A stretch of 42,161 bases of DNA, taken from Methylocystis sp. (GTDB taxonomy: Bacteria; Pseudomonadota; Alphaproteobacteria; Rhizobiales; Beijerinckiaceae). Location: contig JAMBEQ010000252.1 of assembly GCA_024506175.1 (NCBI GenBank), positions 1 through 42,161 on the forward strand, in the 5' to 3' direction. The position numbers were made by a program, and so were the translations under genes. Under the pieces are notes generated by a model that did no database searches, was not told where the DNA came from, and worked only from the letters and a program-made list of their open reading frames with translations. This document shows, piece after piece, positions 34,161 to 42,161 of this stretch. Numbering within the stretch: the first letter of the stretch is position 1; the number at the start of each line of letters is the position of its first letter.

Positions 34161-34260
34161 TGAATTTGACGGCCCGGCGAGCCGCCGGGCCGCGGGGGCG
34201 TGAGGCCGGGGCGCGGGAGCGTTTTGGCGGCGTTGGCGGCGGGGAGCGCTCCGGGTTATG

Positions 34261-34280
34261 GGGAAATCACAGGATTTCCC
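34261..34280 (+). promoter_or_regulatory. Perfect hairpin just upstream of a methyltransferase start
   Basis: GGGAAATC (34261-34268) and GATTTCCC (34273-34280) pair over a 4-nt loop, 13 nt before the ATG at 34294 and directly before the GGAG ribosome site. It could tune translation or be an operator. Confidence 0.4.
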
Positions 34281-34293
34281 ATCGGAGCCCAAG

Positions 34294-34989
34294 ATGAACG
34301 AACCCGCCGCCGTCCAATTTTTTCACGTCTGGGATACTTACGCCAAGGTCGTCGCCGCCAATTACATGTTTCACCGCGAGCTCGGCGCCGCGGTGAAGGT
34401 TGTGCTGCGCGCCCGGTTCGGCGCGCGTCCCTTTTCGGTTCTCGATCTCGGGTGCGGCGATGCGGCGACGTTCGCGCCTCTGCTCGAGGACTTTTCGCTC
34501 ATACGCTACCGTGGCGCCGATCTCTCCGAAGCCGCGCTGGCGCTCGCAAGGCAAAACCTCTCCCGCCTTTCCTGCCCAGTCGAATTGATTCGCGCCGACT
34601 TACTGAGCGAGCTTTCCGCCGCGCCCCAAAGCGACGTCATCTATGTGAGCTTCGCCTTGCATCACCTCGCCACGCAAGCCAAAGCTCAGTTTTTCCAACT
34701 CGCTGCGCAAAAGCTTACGCCAGAAGGCCTTCTCTTGGTGGTCGACGTGGTGCGCGAGGAAGGCGAGAGCCTGGCCGCTTATCACTCGGCTTATTGCGCT
34801 TGGCTGCGCGACACGATGGCCGTGCTCGACGAAAGCGAGAAAGACGCGATCTGCGACCATCTTATGAACAATGATTTTCCCGAACCGTCCTCCGCCTTGA
34901 AAGCCCAGGCCGAGGCTGCCGGGCTGCAGATCATCGAAACGGCTGCGCCTCAGAAGTGGCACCGGCTGCTGTCGTTCGGGAAGCGATGA
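34294..34989 (+). CDS. Class I SAM-dependent methyltransferase
   Basis: A 231-residue methyltransferase with a clear motif I VLDLGCGDAATFAPLL, an acidic motif II (YRGADLSEAALALARQNL), motif III-IV (ADLLSELSAAPQSDVIYVSF, ALHHL) and the post-motif LTPEGLLLVVDVVREEGES. The substrate is unknown. GGAG 6 nt before the ATG supports this start over an in-frame ATG at 34258, which would place the hairpin inside the coding region. It stands alone between the lipoprotein gene and prkA and is followed by a terminator-like hairpin. Confidence 0.85.
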   Translation: MNEPAAVQFFHVWDTYAKVVAANYMFHRELGAAVKVVLRARFGARPFSVLDLGCGDAATFAPLLEDFSLIRYRGADLSEAALALARQNLSRLSCPVELIRADLLSELSAAPQSDVIYVSFALHHLATQAKAQFFQLAAQKLTPEGLLLVVDVVREEGESLAAYHSAYCAWLRDTMAVLDESEKDAICDHLMNNDFPEPSSALKAQAEAAGLQIIETAAPQKWHRLLSFGKR

Positions 34990-35018
34990 GCGCTCGGACT
35001 TAAAGTAACCACTCTCAA

Positions 35019-35049
35019 GCGCCAGGCTCCTCACCGAAGAGCCTGGCGC
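35019..35049 (+). terminator. Stem-loop terminator after the methyltransferase gene
   Basis: A perfect 11-bp GC-rich inverted repeat (35019-35029 with 35039-35049, 9-nt loop) starts 30 nt after the methyltransferase stop. The following bases are not T-rich, so efficiency is uncertain. Confidence 0.6.
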
Positions 35050-35155
35050 ATTGATGTCTTATCGCTCTCTTCATATTGAAATCAGCGCCGGCTTGCTCAG
35101 GTACGTTCTGTTAGAGCGCGCACTGTCTCGCGTTCACAGGGAAGGGGCACCGTCT

Positions 35156-37099
35156 ATGGCGAATTCAGATGTCTTCGCTGATTTCGTTCAACATTATCGC
35201 GAGCGCCAGGCGAGCGAAGTGTCGCTCGAATCTTATCTGCAGCTTTGCCGGGAAGATCCAAAGACGTACGCAAGCGCGGCGGAGCGCATTCTCTCCGCGA
35301 TCGGCGAGCCTGAGCTTCTCGATACCTCAAGAGATTCGAGGCTCGGCCGGATCTTCATGAACAGGACGATTCGCGTCTATCCGGCCTTCGCTGAATTCTA
35401 TGGCATGGAAGAGACGATCGAGCGCATCGTCAGCTTCTTTCGCCACGCCGCGCAGGGATTGGAGGAGCGCAAGCAGATTCTCTATCTCCTCGGCCCTGTC
35501 GGGGGCGGCAAGTCTTCGCTCGCCGAGCGCCTCAAAGCGTTGATGGAGGCCAATCCGATTTATGTGCTCAAGGCGGGTTCAGAGCTGAGTCCGGTCTTCG
35601 AGAGCCCCCTCGCGCTTTTCGATCCGGTCGAGGCTGGACCGATCCTCGAACAGCGCTACGGCATCCCGCGGCGGCGTCTGGGCGCGATCATGAGCCCTTG
35701 GTGCCTCAAGCGTCTCGATGAATTCAAAGGCGACATCACGCGCTTCACGGTCGCCAAGCTTTCGCCGTCGCGCCTGCGCCAGATCGCCATCGCGAAAACC
35801 GAGCCGGGCGACGAAAATAATCAGGACATCTCCTCGCTTGTGGGCAAGGTTGATATTCGCAAGCTGGAGGCGCATGCTCAGGCGGATCCGGACGCTTATA
35901 ACTATTCCGGCGGCCTGAACCGGGCCAACCAGGGGCTCCTCGAGTTCGTGGAAATGTTCAAGGCGCCGATCAAAATGCTGCATCCTCTGCTCACCGCGAC
36001 GCAGGAAGGCAACTACATCGGCACGGAGAACATTGGCGCGATTCCTTTTTCGGGCATTGTGCTCGCGCATTCTAACGAAGCCGAATGGCAGACCTTCAAG
36101 TCGAACCGCAACAATGAAGCCTTCATCGATCGCATCTATGTGATCAAGGTTCCGTATTGTCTTCGGGTGACGGAGGAACAGCGCATCTATGAGAAGCTTC
36201 TGAGAGAATCGGAGCTTGCGGACGCGCGCTGCGCGCCCAACGCCCTCGAGATGTTGGCCCGCTTCATCGTTCTCTCGCGGCTGGCTCCGCACGAGAACTC
36301 GAATCTCTTCTCCAAAATGCGCGTCTATGATGGCGAGAGCCTGCGCGAAGTTGACCCGCGCGCGCGGAGCATTTTGGAATATCGCGAGGCTGCGGGCGTC
36401 GACGAAGGCATGACGGGTCTTTCGACACGTTTCGCCTTCAAGGTTCTCGCCGCGACCTTCAACCACGACACTGTCGAGATCGCGGCCGACCCCGTGCATC
36501 TCATGTATGTGCTGGAACAGGCGCTGCGACGCGAGCAGCTTCCTGCGGAAACCGAGAAGAGATACATCGAGTTCATCAAGGCTGAACTCGCGCCGCGCTA
36601 TGCGGAGTTCATCGGCAAGGAAATCCAAAAAGCCTATCTCGAATCCTATCAAGACTATGGTCAGAACCTTTTCGACCGCTACATCGATTATGCGGACGCC
36701 TGGATAGAAGATCTGGATTTCAAGGATCCCGACACAGGTCAGATGCTCGATCGGGAACTGCTAAATCAAGAATTGACCAAGATCGAAAAGCCGGCGGGCA
36801 TCAGCAATCCAAAGGATTTCCGCAACGAAGTGGTCAAGTTTGCGCTGCGGTGGCGGGCCTCCAACAAGGGCCGCAACCCATCCTGGGCAAGCTATGAAAA
36901 GATCCGTGACGTCATCGAGAAGAGGATGTTCTCGCAGGTCGAGGACCTTTTGCCGGTGATCAGCTTCGGAACGAAGAAAGACACGGAAACCGAAAGCAAG
37001 CATACGGAGTTCGTTAATCGCATGGTCGCTCGCGGCTATACCGAGCGGCAAGTTCGGCGCCTGGTCGAATGGTACATGCGCGTGAAGCAGGCGGGCTAG
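35156..37099 (+). CDS. prkA: PrkA-type serine protein kinase (YeaG family)
   Basis: A 647-residue PrkA protein. An AAA+-like N-terminal part has the P-loop LGPVGGGKSSLAERL (from about residue 112) and conserved segments HPLLTATQEGNYIGTENIG and IVLAHSNEAEWQTF. The C-terminal PrkA domain follows (YIDYADAWIEDLDFKDPDTG, then NPSWASYEKIRDVIEKRMFS). E. coli YeaG has kinase activity and acts with YeaH in nitrogen starvation. The ATG at 35156 with GAAGGGG upstream gives the normal length; an in-frame ATG at 35051 would add 35 unrelated residues. It heads the prkA-DUF444-spoVR run. Confidence 0.95.
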   Translation: MANSDVFADFVQHYRERQASEVSLESYLQLCREDPKTYASAAERILSAIGEPELLDTSRDSRLGRIFMNRTIRVYPAFAEFYGMEETIERIVSFFRHAAQGLEERKQILYLLGPVGGGKSSLAERLKALMEANPIYVLKAGSELSPVFESPLALFDPVEAGPILEQRYGIPRRRLGAIMSPWCLKRLDEFKGDITRFTVAKLSPSRLRQIAIAKTEPGDENNQDISSLVGKVDIRKLEAHAQADPDAYNYSGGLNRANQGLLEFVEMFKAPIKMLHPLLTATQEGNYIGTENIGAIPFSGIVLAHSNEAEWQTFKSNRNNEAFIDRIYVIKVPYCLRVTEEQRIYEKLLRESELADARCAPNALEMLARFIVLSRLAPHENSNLFSKMRVYDGESLREVDPRARSILEYREAAGVDEGMTGLSTRFAFKVLAATFNHDTVEIAADPVHLMYVLEQALRREQLPAETEKRYIEFIKAELAPRYAEFIGKEIQKAYLESYQDYGQNLFDRYIDYADAWIEDLDFKDPDTGQMLDRELLNQELTKIEKPAGISNPKDFRNEVVKFALRWRASNKGRNPSWASYEKIRDVIEKRMFSQVEDLLPVISFGTKKDTETESKHTEFVNRMVARGYTERQVRRLVEWYMRVKQAG

Positions 37100-37143
37100 C
37101 ATGGTTACGCAGCGACGCGCGCCAAACGATAGTGAAGGAAGAA

Positions 37144-38436
37144 ATGCGCATCGTCGATCGCCGGCTCAATCCAGGGGGCAAGAGCTTCTCAAATCGTCAG
37201 CGCTTCCTCCGGCGCGTCAGGGATACGGTGGAGCGCGCCGTGCGCGAGGCGAGCCGAGAGCGGGCGATCGAGGATCTCGAAAACGCGCATGAAATCACGG
37301 TGCCCGCCGACGGCGCGAGAGAGCCCGTTTTCAGGCATACGCCAGGGGAAAGGCGCGACTTTATTCTCCCAGGCAATCGCCATTACGTCGAAGGCGACCT
37401 GATCGACCGGCCGACCGGCGAGGGCGGAGGCGGCGGGACCGAGCCGGGGCGCGGCGGCGGACAGGAAGACGCTTTCAGATTCATCCTGACTCGCGCGGAG
37501 TTTCTCAGCATCTTCCTGGACGACCTGGAGCTTCCAGATTTCGCCAAGCGCGGTCTTGTCGACGCGCAGAAGCTCGGCTCTCGCCGCGCAGGATATTCGG
37601 TCACCGGGACGCCCGCCAATCTCTCCCTCGGCCGCACGATGCAAATGTCGCTCGCGCGGCGGATCGCGATGGGACGTCCCCGGCAGGCTGCCGTCGATCG
37701 TCTCGAAGAAGAATTTGCCGGCGCCACGGAAGGCGACTCGCTGGAGCTTCTCGACGAGAAGCTTCGCGCCGCGCGGGCGCGACGCATGCGCATTCCCTTC
37801 CTCGACCCCGTCGACCTGCGCTACCGTCACTTCGAGCGCTTCCCCAAGCCCGTGGCTCAGGCGGTGATGTTCTGCCTCATGGACGTCTCGGGCTCGATGA
37901 CGGAACACATGAAGGATCTCGCCAAGCGCTTTTTCATGCTGCTTCATGTCTTCCTCACTCGGCGCTATGAGCGCGTCGAGATCGTTTTCATCAGACACAC
38001 CGACGAAGCTCAGGAGGTTGACGAGGAGACGTTCTTTCGCTCGACGGAGACAGGCGGCACCATTGTTTCTTCGGCGCTCGCCGAGATGGATCGCATCATT
38101 ACCGACCGTTTCGATCCAGCGAACTGGAACATTTACGGCGCGCAGGCTTCGGACGGCGACAACATGATGAGCGACAACTCGCGCACGCGCGAGCTCTTGC
38201 AGGACAAGATCTTGCCGCTCTGCCAATATTTCGCCTATCTCGAGGTCGCGAACGCCAACGAAGGGGGCAACCTGTCTTACATCGGCGGCAGCTCGCTTTG
38301 GAACGCCTACGCGCCCCTCGCGGCGAGCGAGCGCAACTTCCAGATGCGGCGCGTATCGCGGCGCGAGCATATCTACCCCGTGTTCCGTGAGCTGTTCCAG
38401 CGGCGCGAAGGGGCGCGCCCGGAGGGGGCGACATGA
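37144..38436 (+). CDS. yeaH: DUF444 family protein (YeaH/YhbH) with a von Willebrand A-like domain
   Basis: A 430-residue protein with N-terminal VDRRLNPGGKSFSNRQRFLRR-like DUF444 start, a Gly-rich linker (about 98-115), and a VWA domain with the metal-site motif CLMDVSGSMTEHMKD and RHTDEAQEVDEETFF, GGTIVSSAL, then ASDGDN. DUF444 proteins are nearly always encoded next to PrkA and SpoVR, as here. AAGGAAG precedes the ATG at 37144; the frame opens earlier inside the end of prkA, but without family similarity. It overlaps spoVR by 4 nt (ATGA). Confidence 0.94.
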   Translation: MRIVDRRLNPGGKSFSNRQRFLRRVRDTVERAVREASRERAIEDLENAHEITVPADGAREPVFRHTPGERRDFILPGNRHYVEGDLIDRPTGEGGGGGTEPGRGGGQEDAFRFILTRAEFLSIFLDDLELPDFAKRGLVDAQKLGSRRAGYSVTGTPANLSLGRTMQMSLARRIAMGRPRQAAVDRLEEEFAGATEGDSLELLDEKLRAARARRMRIPFLDPVDLRYRHFERFPKPVAQAVMFCLMDVSGSMTEHMKDLAKRFFMLLHVFLTRRYERVEIVFIRHTDEAQEVDEETFFRSTETGGTIVSSALAEMDRIITDRFDPANWNIYGAQASDGDNMMSDNSRTRELLQDKILPLCQYFAYLEVANANEGGNLSYIGGSSLWNAYAPLAASERNFQMRRVSRREHIYPVFRELFQRREGARPEGAT

Positions 38437-39950
38437 GCGAAGCGCTTCTCTTTGAGGGCAAGGACTGGAGCTTCGAGACGCTGCAGCGCATACACGACGC
38501 CGTTGCGGTCGTCGCCAAGGAAGAGCTCGGCCTGGATACTTTCCAAAATCAGATCGAGGTGATCACGGCCGAGCAGATGCTCGACGCCTATTCCTCGACC
38601 GGGATGCCCCTGCTGTATCGGCATTGGTCGTTCGGCAAGCGCTTCGCCCAGTACGAAGGGGTTTATCGCGCCGGCCTGCAAGGCCTCGCCTATGAGATCG
38701 TCATCAACTCCAATCCCTGCATCAGCTACGTCATGGAAGAAAACAGCGCCACGATGCAGGCGCTCGTGATCGCACACGCGGCCTTCGGGCATAATCACTT
38801 TTTCAAGAACAATTATCAGTTCCGTCAATGGACGGACCCCTCGGGCATTCTCGATTATCTCGCCTATGCGAAAAAGTTTATTGCAGCCTGCGAGGAGCGC
38901 TATGGCGAGATGGAGGTGGAACGCCTGCTCGACTCGGCCCATGCGCTCGCAGCTCAGGGCGTCGATCGCTATCCGCGCAAGCGTCCGATGAGTCTTGCAG
39001 AGGAAGAAAGGCGCGACCGCGATCGCAGGGAGGAACGCGAGCGCTTATACGACGATCTCTGGCGGACCGTGCCACGCAAAGGCGAGTCTCCGAAAAAGGC
39101 CGTGGATCACCAGCGGGCGCTGCTGCGTCTGCCGCAGGAGAATATCCTCTACTTTCTCGAAAAGACCGCCCCCAAGCTGCACGGCTGGCAGCGTGAGGTG
39201 CTGCGCATCGTGCGTCTCATCGCGCAATATTTCTATCCGCAGCAGCAAACAAAAGTCATGAACGAAGGCTGCGCCACCTATTGCCATTATCGCATCATGA
39301 GCAGGCTGCACGAGAAAGGGCAGATTAGCGACGGCAGCTTTCTCGAGTTTCTGCACTCCCACAGCAACGCCATCAGGCAACCAACCGCCCATGATCCCTC
39401 CTACGGCGGGGTCAACCCCTATGCCCTTGGCTTTGACATGATGTGCGACATCGCGCGAATCGCCCGGGAGCCGACAGAAGAAGATCGACAGTGGTTTCCA
39501 GAGATAGCGGGGCGCGAGGATGAGATGGCCGTTCTGAAGGAAGTCTGGGCCAATTATCGCGACGACAGCTTCATCGCGCAGTTCCTGAGCCCTGATCTCA
39601 TCCGGAAATGGCGGCTTTTCCATATCCTTGACGAGGAGGGCGCGCCGAAGCTCAAAGTCGAACGCATTCACAATGAGCGCGGGTATCACGATCTGAGACG
39701 CAATTTGGCGGCCGATTACGAAGTGGGGCGCCATACGCCTGATATTCAGGTGACGGATGTCGATCTGGCGGGCTCCCGCAGGCTTGTCCTTCAGCATCGC
39801 GTCTTGGCGGGGAAGATCCTCGACGTTGTCGACGCCGCGCTGGTGCTGCGGCACCTGGCTGCGCTTTGGGGTTATGAGGTCCTGCTCGAAGAGGTCGACG
39901 CGACAACCAATGAGGTGCTAAAGGCGCATATGGCGTCGCCCGAGCAATGA
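38433..39950 (+). CDS. spoVR: SpoVR family protein (YcgB-like)
   Basis: A 505-residue SpoVR protein with FQNQIEVITAEQMLDAYSS, GMPLLYRHWSFGKRF, LAYEIVINSNPCISYVMEEN, HAAFGHNHFFKNNYQFRQW, YFYPQQQTKVMNEGCATYCH and NPYALGFDMM, all strongly conserved in the family. The His-rich GHNHFF and the MNEGCATYCHY segments look like a metal site, though none is proven to my knowledge. The name comes from a Bacillus spore cortex phenotype; in Gram-negatives the role is unclear but tied to PrkA and DUF444 by gene order. Coupled to DUF444 by an ATGA overlap. Confidence 0.95.
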   Translation: MSEALLFEGKDWSFETLQRIHDAVAVVAKEELGLDTFQNQIEVITAEQMLDAYSSTGMPLLYRHWSFGKRFAQYEGVYRAGLQGLAYEIVINSNPCISYVMEENSATMQALVIAHAAFGHNHFFKNNYQFRQWTDPSGILDYLAYAKKFIAACEERYGEMEVERLLDSAHALAAQGVDRYPRKRPMSLAEEERRDRDRREERERLYDDLWRTVPRKGESPKKAVDHQRALLRLPQENILYFLEKTAPKLHGWQREVLRIVRLIAQYFYPQQQTKVMNEGCATYCHYRIMSRLHEKGQISDGSFLEFLHSHSNAIRQPTAHDPSYGGVNPYALGFDMMCDIARIAREPTEEDRQWFPEIAGREDEMAVLKEVWANYRDDSFIAQFLSPDLIRKWRLFHILDEEGAPKLKVERIHNERGYHDLRRNLAADYEVGRHTPDIQVTDVDLAGSRRLVLQHRVLAGKILDVVDAALVLRHLAALWGYEVLLEEVDATTNEVLKAHMASPEQ

Positions 39951-39972
39951 GGCGCGCGCCTATGAGTGGAAA

Positions 39973-40455
39973 ATGTCGGCCTTTAGCTATGAACTCCCGC
40001 CCGGGCTTTGGGAACGCTGGATCGCGCATTCAGCGGCGTTGCTCGACTCCTATCGAAACCTGACGGGCCGTGAATTGGCGCCCCGCGGCGGCGGCGCGGC
40101 GGAGGAGGCCGAGCGCCTGCTTGCGGTGCCTTTCGTCGTGGTTTCCCACGGGCCGGAGGCGGACCCGATTTTAAATTACGGCAATCGCGTCGCCATGGCG
40201 CTCTGGGAGATGACTCCCGCCAAGTTCATCTCCACCCCATCGCGCTTGACTGCGGAACCCACGCACCAAGAGGCCCGCGAGAAGCTCTTGCGTCAAACAG
40301 CGCGCGACGGATTTGTCACCGGATACGAGGGCGTGCGCGTCACGGCGACGGGCCGTCGCTTCCGCATTTCGAACGTCACCATTTGGAATATCGCCGATCC
40401 GTCCGGCCGTGCGGCCGGCCAGGCCGCTGCCTTCGCTCGATGGACGTTTCTCTGA
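39973..40455 (+). CDS. MEKHLA domain protein
   Basis: A 160-residue single-domain protein related to PAS-like MEKHLA domains, first defined at the C-terminus of plant HD-ZIP III factors. Family-typical parts are ALLDSYRNLTGRELAPRG, PFVVVSHGPEADPILNYGNR, ALWEMTPAKFISTPSRLTAE and the FVTGYEGVRVTATGRRFRI strand. It has no output domain, so it is probably a small sensor or binding protein. It lies 22 bp after spoVR on the same strand and could belong to that operon. It ends 9 bp from the convergent histidine kinase gene. Its ribosome site is weak. Confidence 0.85.
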   Translation: MSAFSYELPPGLWERWIAHSAALLDSYRNLTGRELAPRGGGAAEEAERLLAVPFVVVSHGPEADPILNYGNRVAMALWEMTPAKFISTPSRLTAEPTHQEAREKLLRQTARDGFVTGYEGVRVTATGRRFRISNVTIWNIADPSGRAAGQAAAFARWTFL

Positions 40456-40464
40456 GAAAGATCC

Positions 40465-42161
40465 TCACAGCTCGGCCAAAAGCTCCTGCAGCGCATCGAG
40501 TCCCGCGGGTTTTGTGAGCTGGCGATCGAAGCCGGCCTGGCGGGCGCGTTCCCGAATCTGGTCTTGCCCCCATCCGGTGAGCGCCACGAGTTTCACTCGG
40601 TCTCCCTGGGGCAACGCCCGAATGCGCCGCGCCGTCTCGTAGCCGTCCATGACTGGCATGCCGAGATCCAGGAAGACCAGCTCGGGCTCGAAATCCCTGA
40701 CCGCCTCGAGCCCGTCCGCGCCATTATAAGCGACGCGAACTGTCGCGCCGAATGTCTCCAGGAACATCACGAGGCTATCTGCGACGTCGTGGTCGTCGTC
40801 TATGACGAGGATATGTCGTCCTTCGCTCGATTCCGCTCCGGTTGTCTCCGGCATTGGAGCCTCCGCATTTTGTTGCGCGATCATGGGCAGGCCCACGACA
40901 AATGCGCTGCCGCAACCCAAGCCGTCACTATGGACTTCGACTGCTCCCCCATGCAATTCGAGCAGGCTTTTGACCAAGGCAAGCCCGATTCCGAGCCCCC
41001 CTTGGGCGCGCCCCAAAGAGCGATCCACCTGGGTGAAGAGATCGAAGACGCGTGGCAGCATTTCCGCTGGAATGCCCACGCCTGTATCGCGCACGGTGAC
41101 CACCGCTTTGCCGTCTCGCCGCTCTGCGACCAAGCCTATAACGCCGCCTTGTTCCGTGTATTTGGCGGCATTGTTGAGAAGGTTCGTGAAAACCTGCGCG
41201 AGGCGCACCGGGTCGGCGTCGAGCTCCAGGGGCTCGAGCGGCAATTCGACCTCGAGGCGATGTCCACCGCGATCGATCGTCGGCTGGGCGGTTTCTATCG
41301 CGTGATTCAATACATCGACAAGATTTAAACGCTGCCTTTTGAGCTCGATCTTTCCCCGCGTGATGCGCGAAACTTCCAAGAGGTCGTCAACAAGGCGAAC
41401 AAGATGCTCGACTTGTCGATCCATCATTGAAAGCAAGGTCACGCCGCGGTTGCCGGTCGCCGTAGCAGCAATGTCCTGGCGCAGCAGATGCACAGCGTTG
41501 TGGATCGGCGCCAAGGGATTGCGCAGCTCATGCGCAAGAGTCGCGAGGAACTCATCCTTCCGGCGATCGGCAGCCTTGAGGGCGTCCTCCGCGCGCCTGC
41601 GCGCGGTTATATCCCGGCTGACAGTCGCGAAGCCGATCGGCTCGCCTCCCTCATCGTGAAGGAGGAAAACGTTGAACAGCATCCACCGGGCGTCGCCCGT
41701 CTCGAAGTGGCGGAAGCGAATCTCGACGGTGGAATCGCCCCTGCGCATGACGCTGGGAAGGAGCGTGTCTCGCACAAAATCCCGGTCTTCGGGGAAGAAG
41801 TATTGTGAAAGGGGCGTGTGTCGGGCTTTTTCTCTCTCCAAACCCACAAGCCGCGCGCCGGCGGGATTGATGTAAAGCGGCTCAAACTCCAGGTTGCAGA
41901 TGCCGATAAATTCATGGCTCTGTTCCGCGAGGGAAACAAATTTCTGACGCTCCGCTTCTGCATGCTTTCGCGCTGTGATGTCTTGGGAGGTTCCAACCAT
42001 GCGGATCGGTCGGCCGTCCTCGAAAAAGACCTGTCCTGTCGCCGCAATCCATCGCTCGGAGCAATCGTGCCTCACGACTCGATATTCGAGGTAAACGCTG
42101 CCCCCGCCTGCCGGATCGAGAGAGCGATCCACAACAGCTTGCACGCGGTTCCTGTCACCCG
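40465..42161 (-). CDS. PAS hybrid histidine kinase with C-terminal receiver (5' end outside window)
   Basis: The reading frame is open to the window edge; the last bases continue a PAS domain (a D-R-N-R-V-Q context), so the GTG at 42144 is an internal codon and the N-terminus is missing. The visible 565 codons hold the end of one PAS/PAC, a second PAS/PAC (FVSLAEQSHEFIGICNLEFE to TVSRDITARRRAE), the H-box FLATLAHELRNPLAPIHNA, an N-box NLLNNAAKYTE, G-boxes DTGVGIP and GGLGIGLALVKSLLELHGG, and a receiver with IDDDHDVAD, phospho-acceptor Asp in LVFLDLGMPVMDG and a LTKPAG lysine. No transmembrane segment is visible in this part. Ligand and target are unknown. Confidence 0.93.
   Translation of the reverse strand, partial: GDRNRVQAVVDRSLDPAGGGSVYLEYRVVRHDCSERWIAATGQVFFEDGRPIRMVGTSQDITARKHAEAERQKFVSLAEQSHEFIGICNLEFEPLYINPAGARLVGLEREKARHTPLSQYFFPEDRDFVRDTLLPSVMRRGDSTVEIRFRHFETGDARWMLFNVFLLHDEGGEPIGFATVSRDITARRRAEDALKAADRRKDEFLATLAHELRNPLAPIHNAVHLLRQDIAATATGNRGVTLLSMMDRQVEHLVRLVDDLLEVSRITRGKIELKRQRLNLVDVLNHAIETAQPTIDRGGHRLEVELPLEPLELDADPVRLAQVFTNLLNNAAKYTEQGGVIGLVAERRDGKAVVTVRDTGVGIPAEMLPRVFDLFTQVDRSLGRAQGGLGIGLALVKSLLELHGGAVEVHSDGLGCGSAFVVGLPMIAQQNAEAPMPETTGAESSEGRHILVIDDDHDVADSLVMFLETFGATVRVAYNGADGLEAVRDFEPELVFLDLGMPVMDGYETARRIRALPQGDRVKLVALTGWGQDQIRERARQAGFDRQLTKPAGLDALQELLAEL

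Noticed and set aside
42142-42144. A GTG as the start of the hybrid histidine kinase
   Set aside because: The frame stays open to the window edge and the preceding residues fit a PAS domain, so the gene starts outside.
1-42161. CRISPR array, insertion sequence, prophage or rRNA operon
   Set aside because: No regularly spaced repeats, transposase or integrase motifs, phage structural genes or rRNA signatures were found.

Overview
The window is dense, high-GC DNA with strong third-position G/C bias. It carries about 37 protein genes and one tRNA. The gene content points to an alphaproteobacterium of the Rhizobiales type: a PxpABC 5-oxoprolinase set, a gloB/methyltransferase/cupin block, a PrkA-DUF444-SpoVR block, a Tyr tRNA with encoded CCA, and a palindromic repeat of a style common in that order. 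A methanotroph or methylotroph of the Methylocystis/Methylosinus kind would fit the Calvin-type aldolase and group 3b-like hydrogenase, but no methane or methanol oxidation gene is present, so this is inference.

Layout. 1-4046: central carbon genes, namely a class II fructose-bisphosphate aldolase (start outside the window), ribulose-phosphate 3-epimerase and a pyruvate kinase-like gene broken by a one-base deletion. A small secreted Cys-rich protein lies on the opposite strand. 4027-9372: two membrane proteins (DUF4239, DUF2905), a serine esterase, a SAM methyltransferase divergent from gloB and a cupin, and a multi-pass membrane protein. 9378-11927: pxpABC on the minus strand, with a dispersed palindromic repeat inserted in frame in pxpB. 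12149-16405: a molybdenum hydroxylase (molybdopterin and 2Fe-2S subunits, minus strand) convergent with its probable maturation pair (XdhC and a MocA-like nucleotidyltransferase, plus strand). 16672-17061: an HU-like DNA-binding protein.

17274-22275 is a compact cytoplasmic [NiFe]-hydrogenase operon of group 3b (sulfhydrogenase) type. In order it encodes the Fe-S beta subunit, a stand-alone cyclic-nucleotide-binding protein, the FAD/NAD(P) gamma subunit, the small subunit, the large subunit and the maturation protease. 22280-27416 is a galactose module: galK-galT divergent from a large family 2 glycoside hydrolase. Then come pckA (minus), tRNA-Tyr, a cold-shock protein with its own terminator, a small basic protein, DNA polymerase I with intact proofreading motifs, a small membrane protein, a glycine-zipper lipoprotein and another methyltransferase.

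35156-39950 is the PrkA kinase, DUF444 (YeaH) and SpoVR set, tightly packed and followed by a MEKHLA protein. The window ends inside a minus-strand PAS hybrid histidine kinase with a C-terminal receiver.

No insertion sequence, CRISPR array, prophage or rRNA gene was found. The most unusual points are the repeat translated inside pxpB, the pyruvate kinase frameshift, the cyclic-nucleotide-binding protein embedded in the hydrogenase operon, and the glycoside hydrolase/galKT module.
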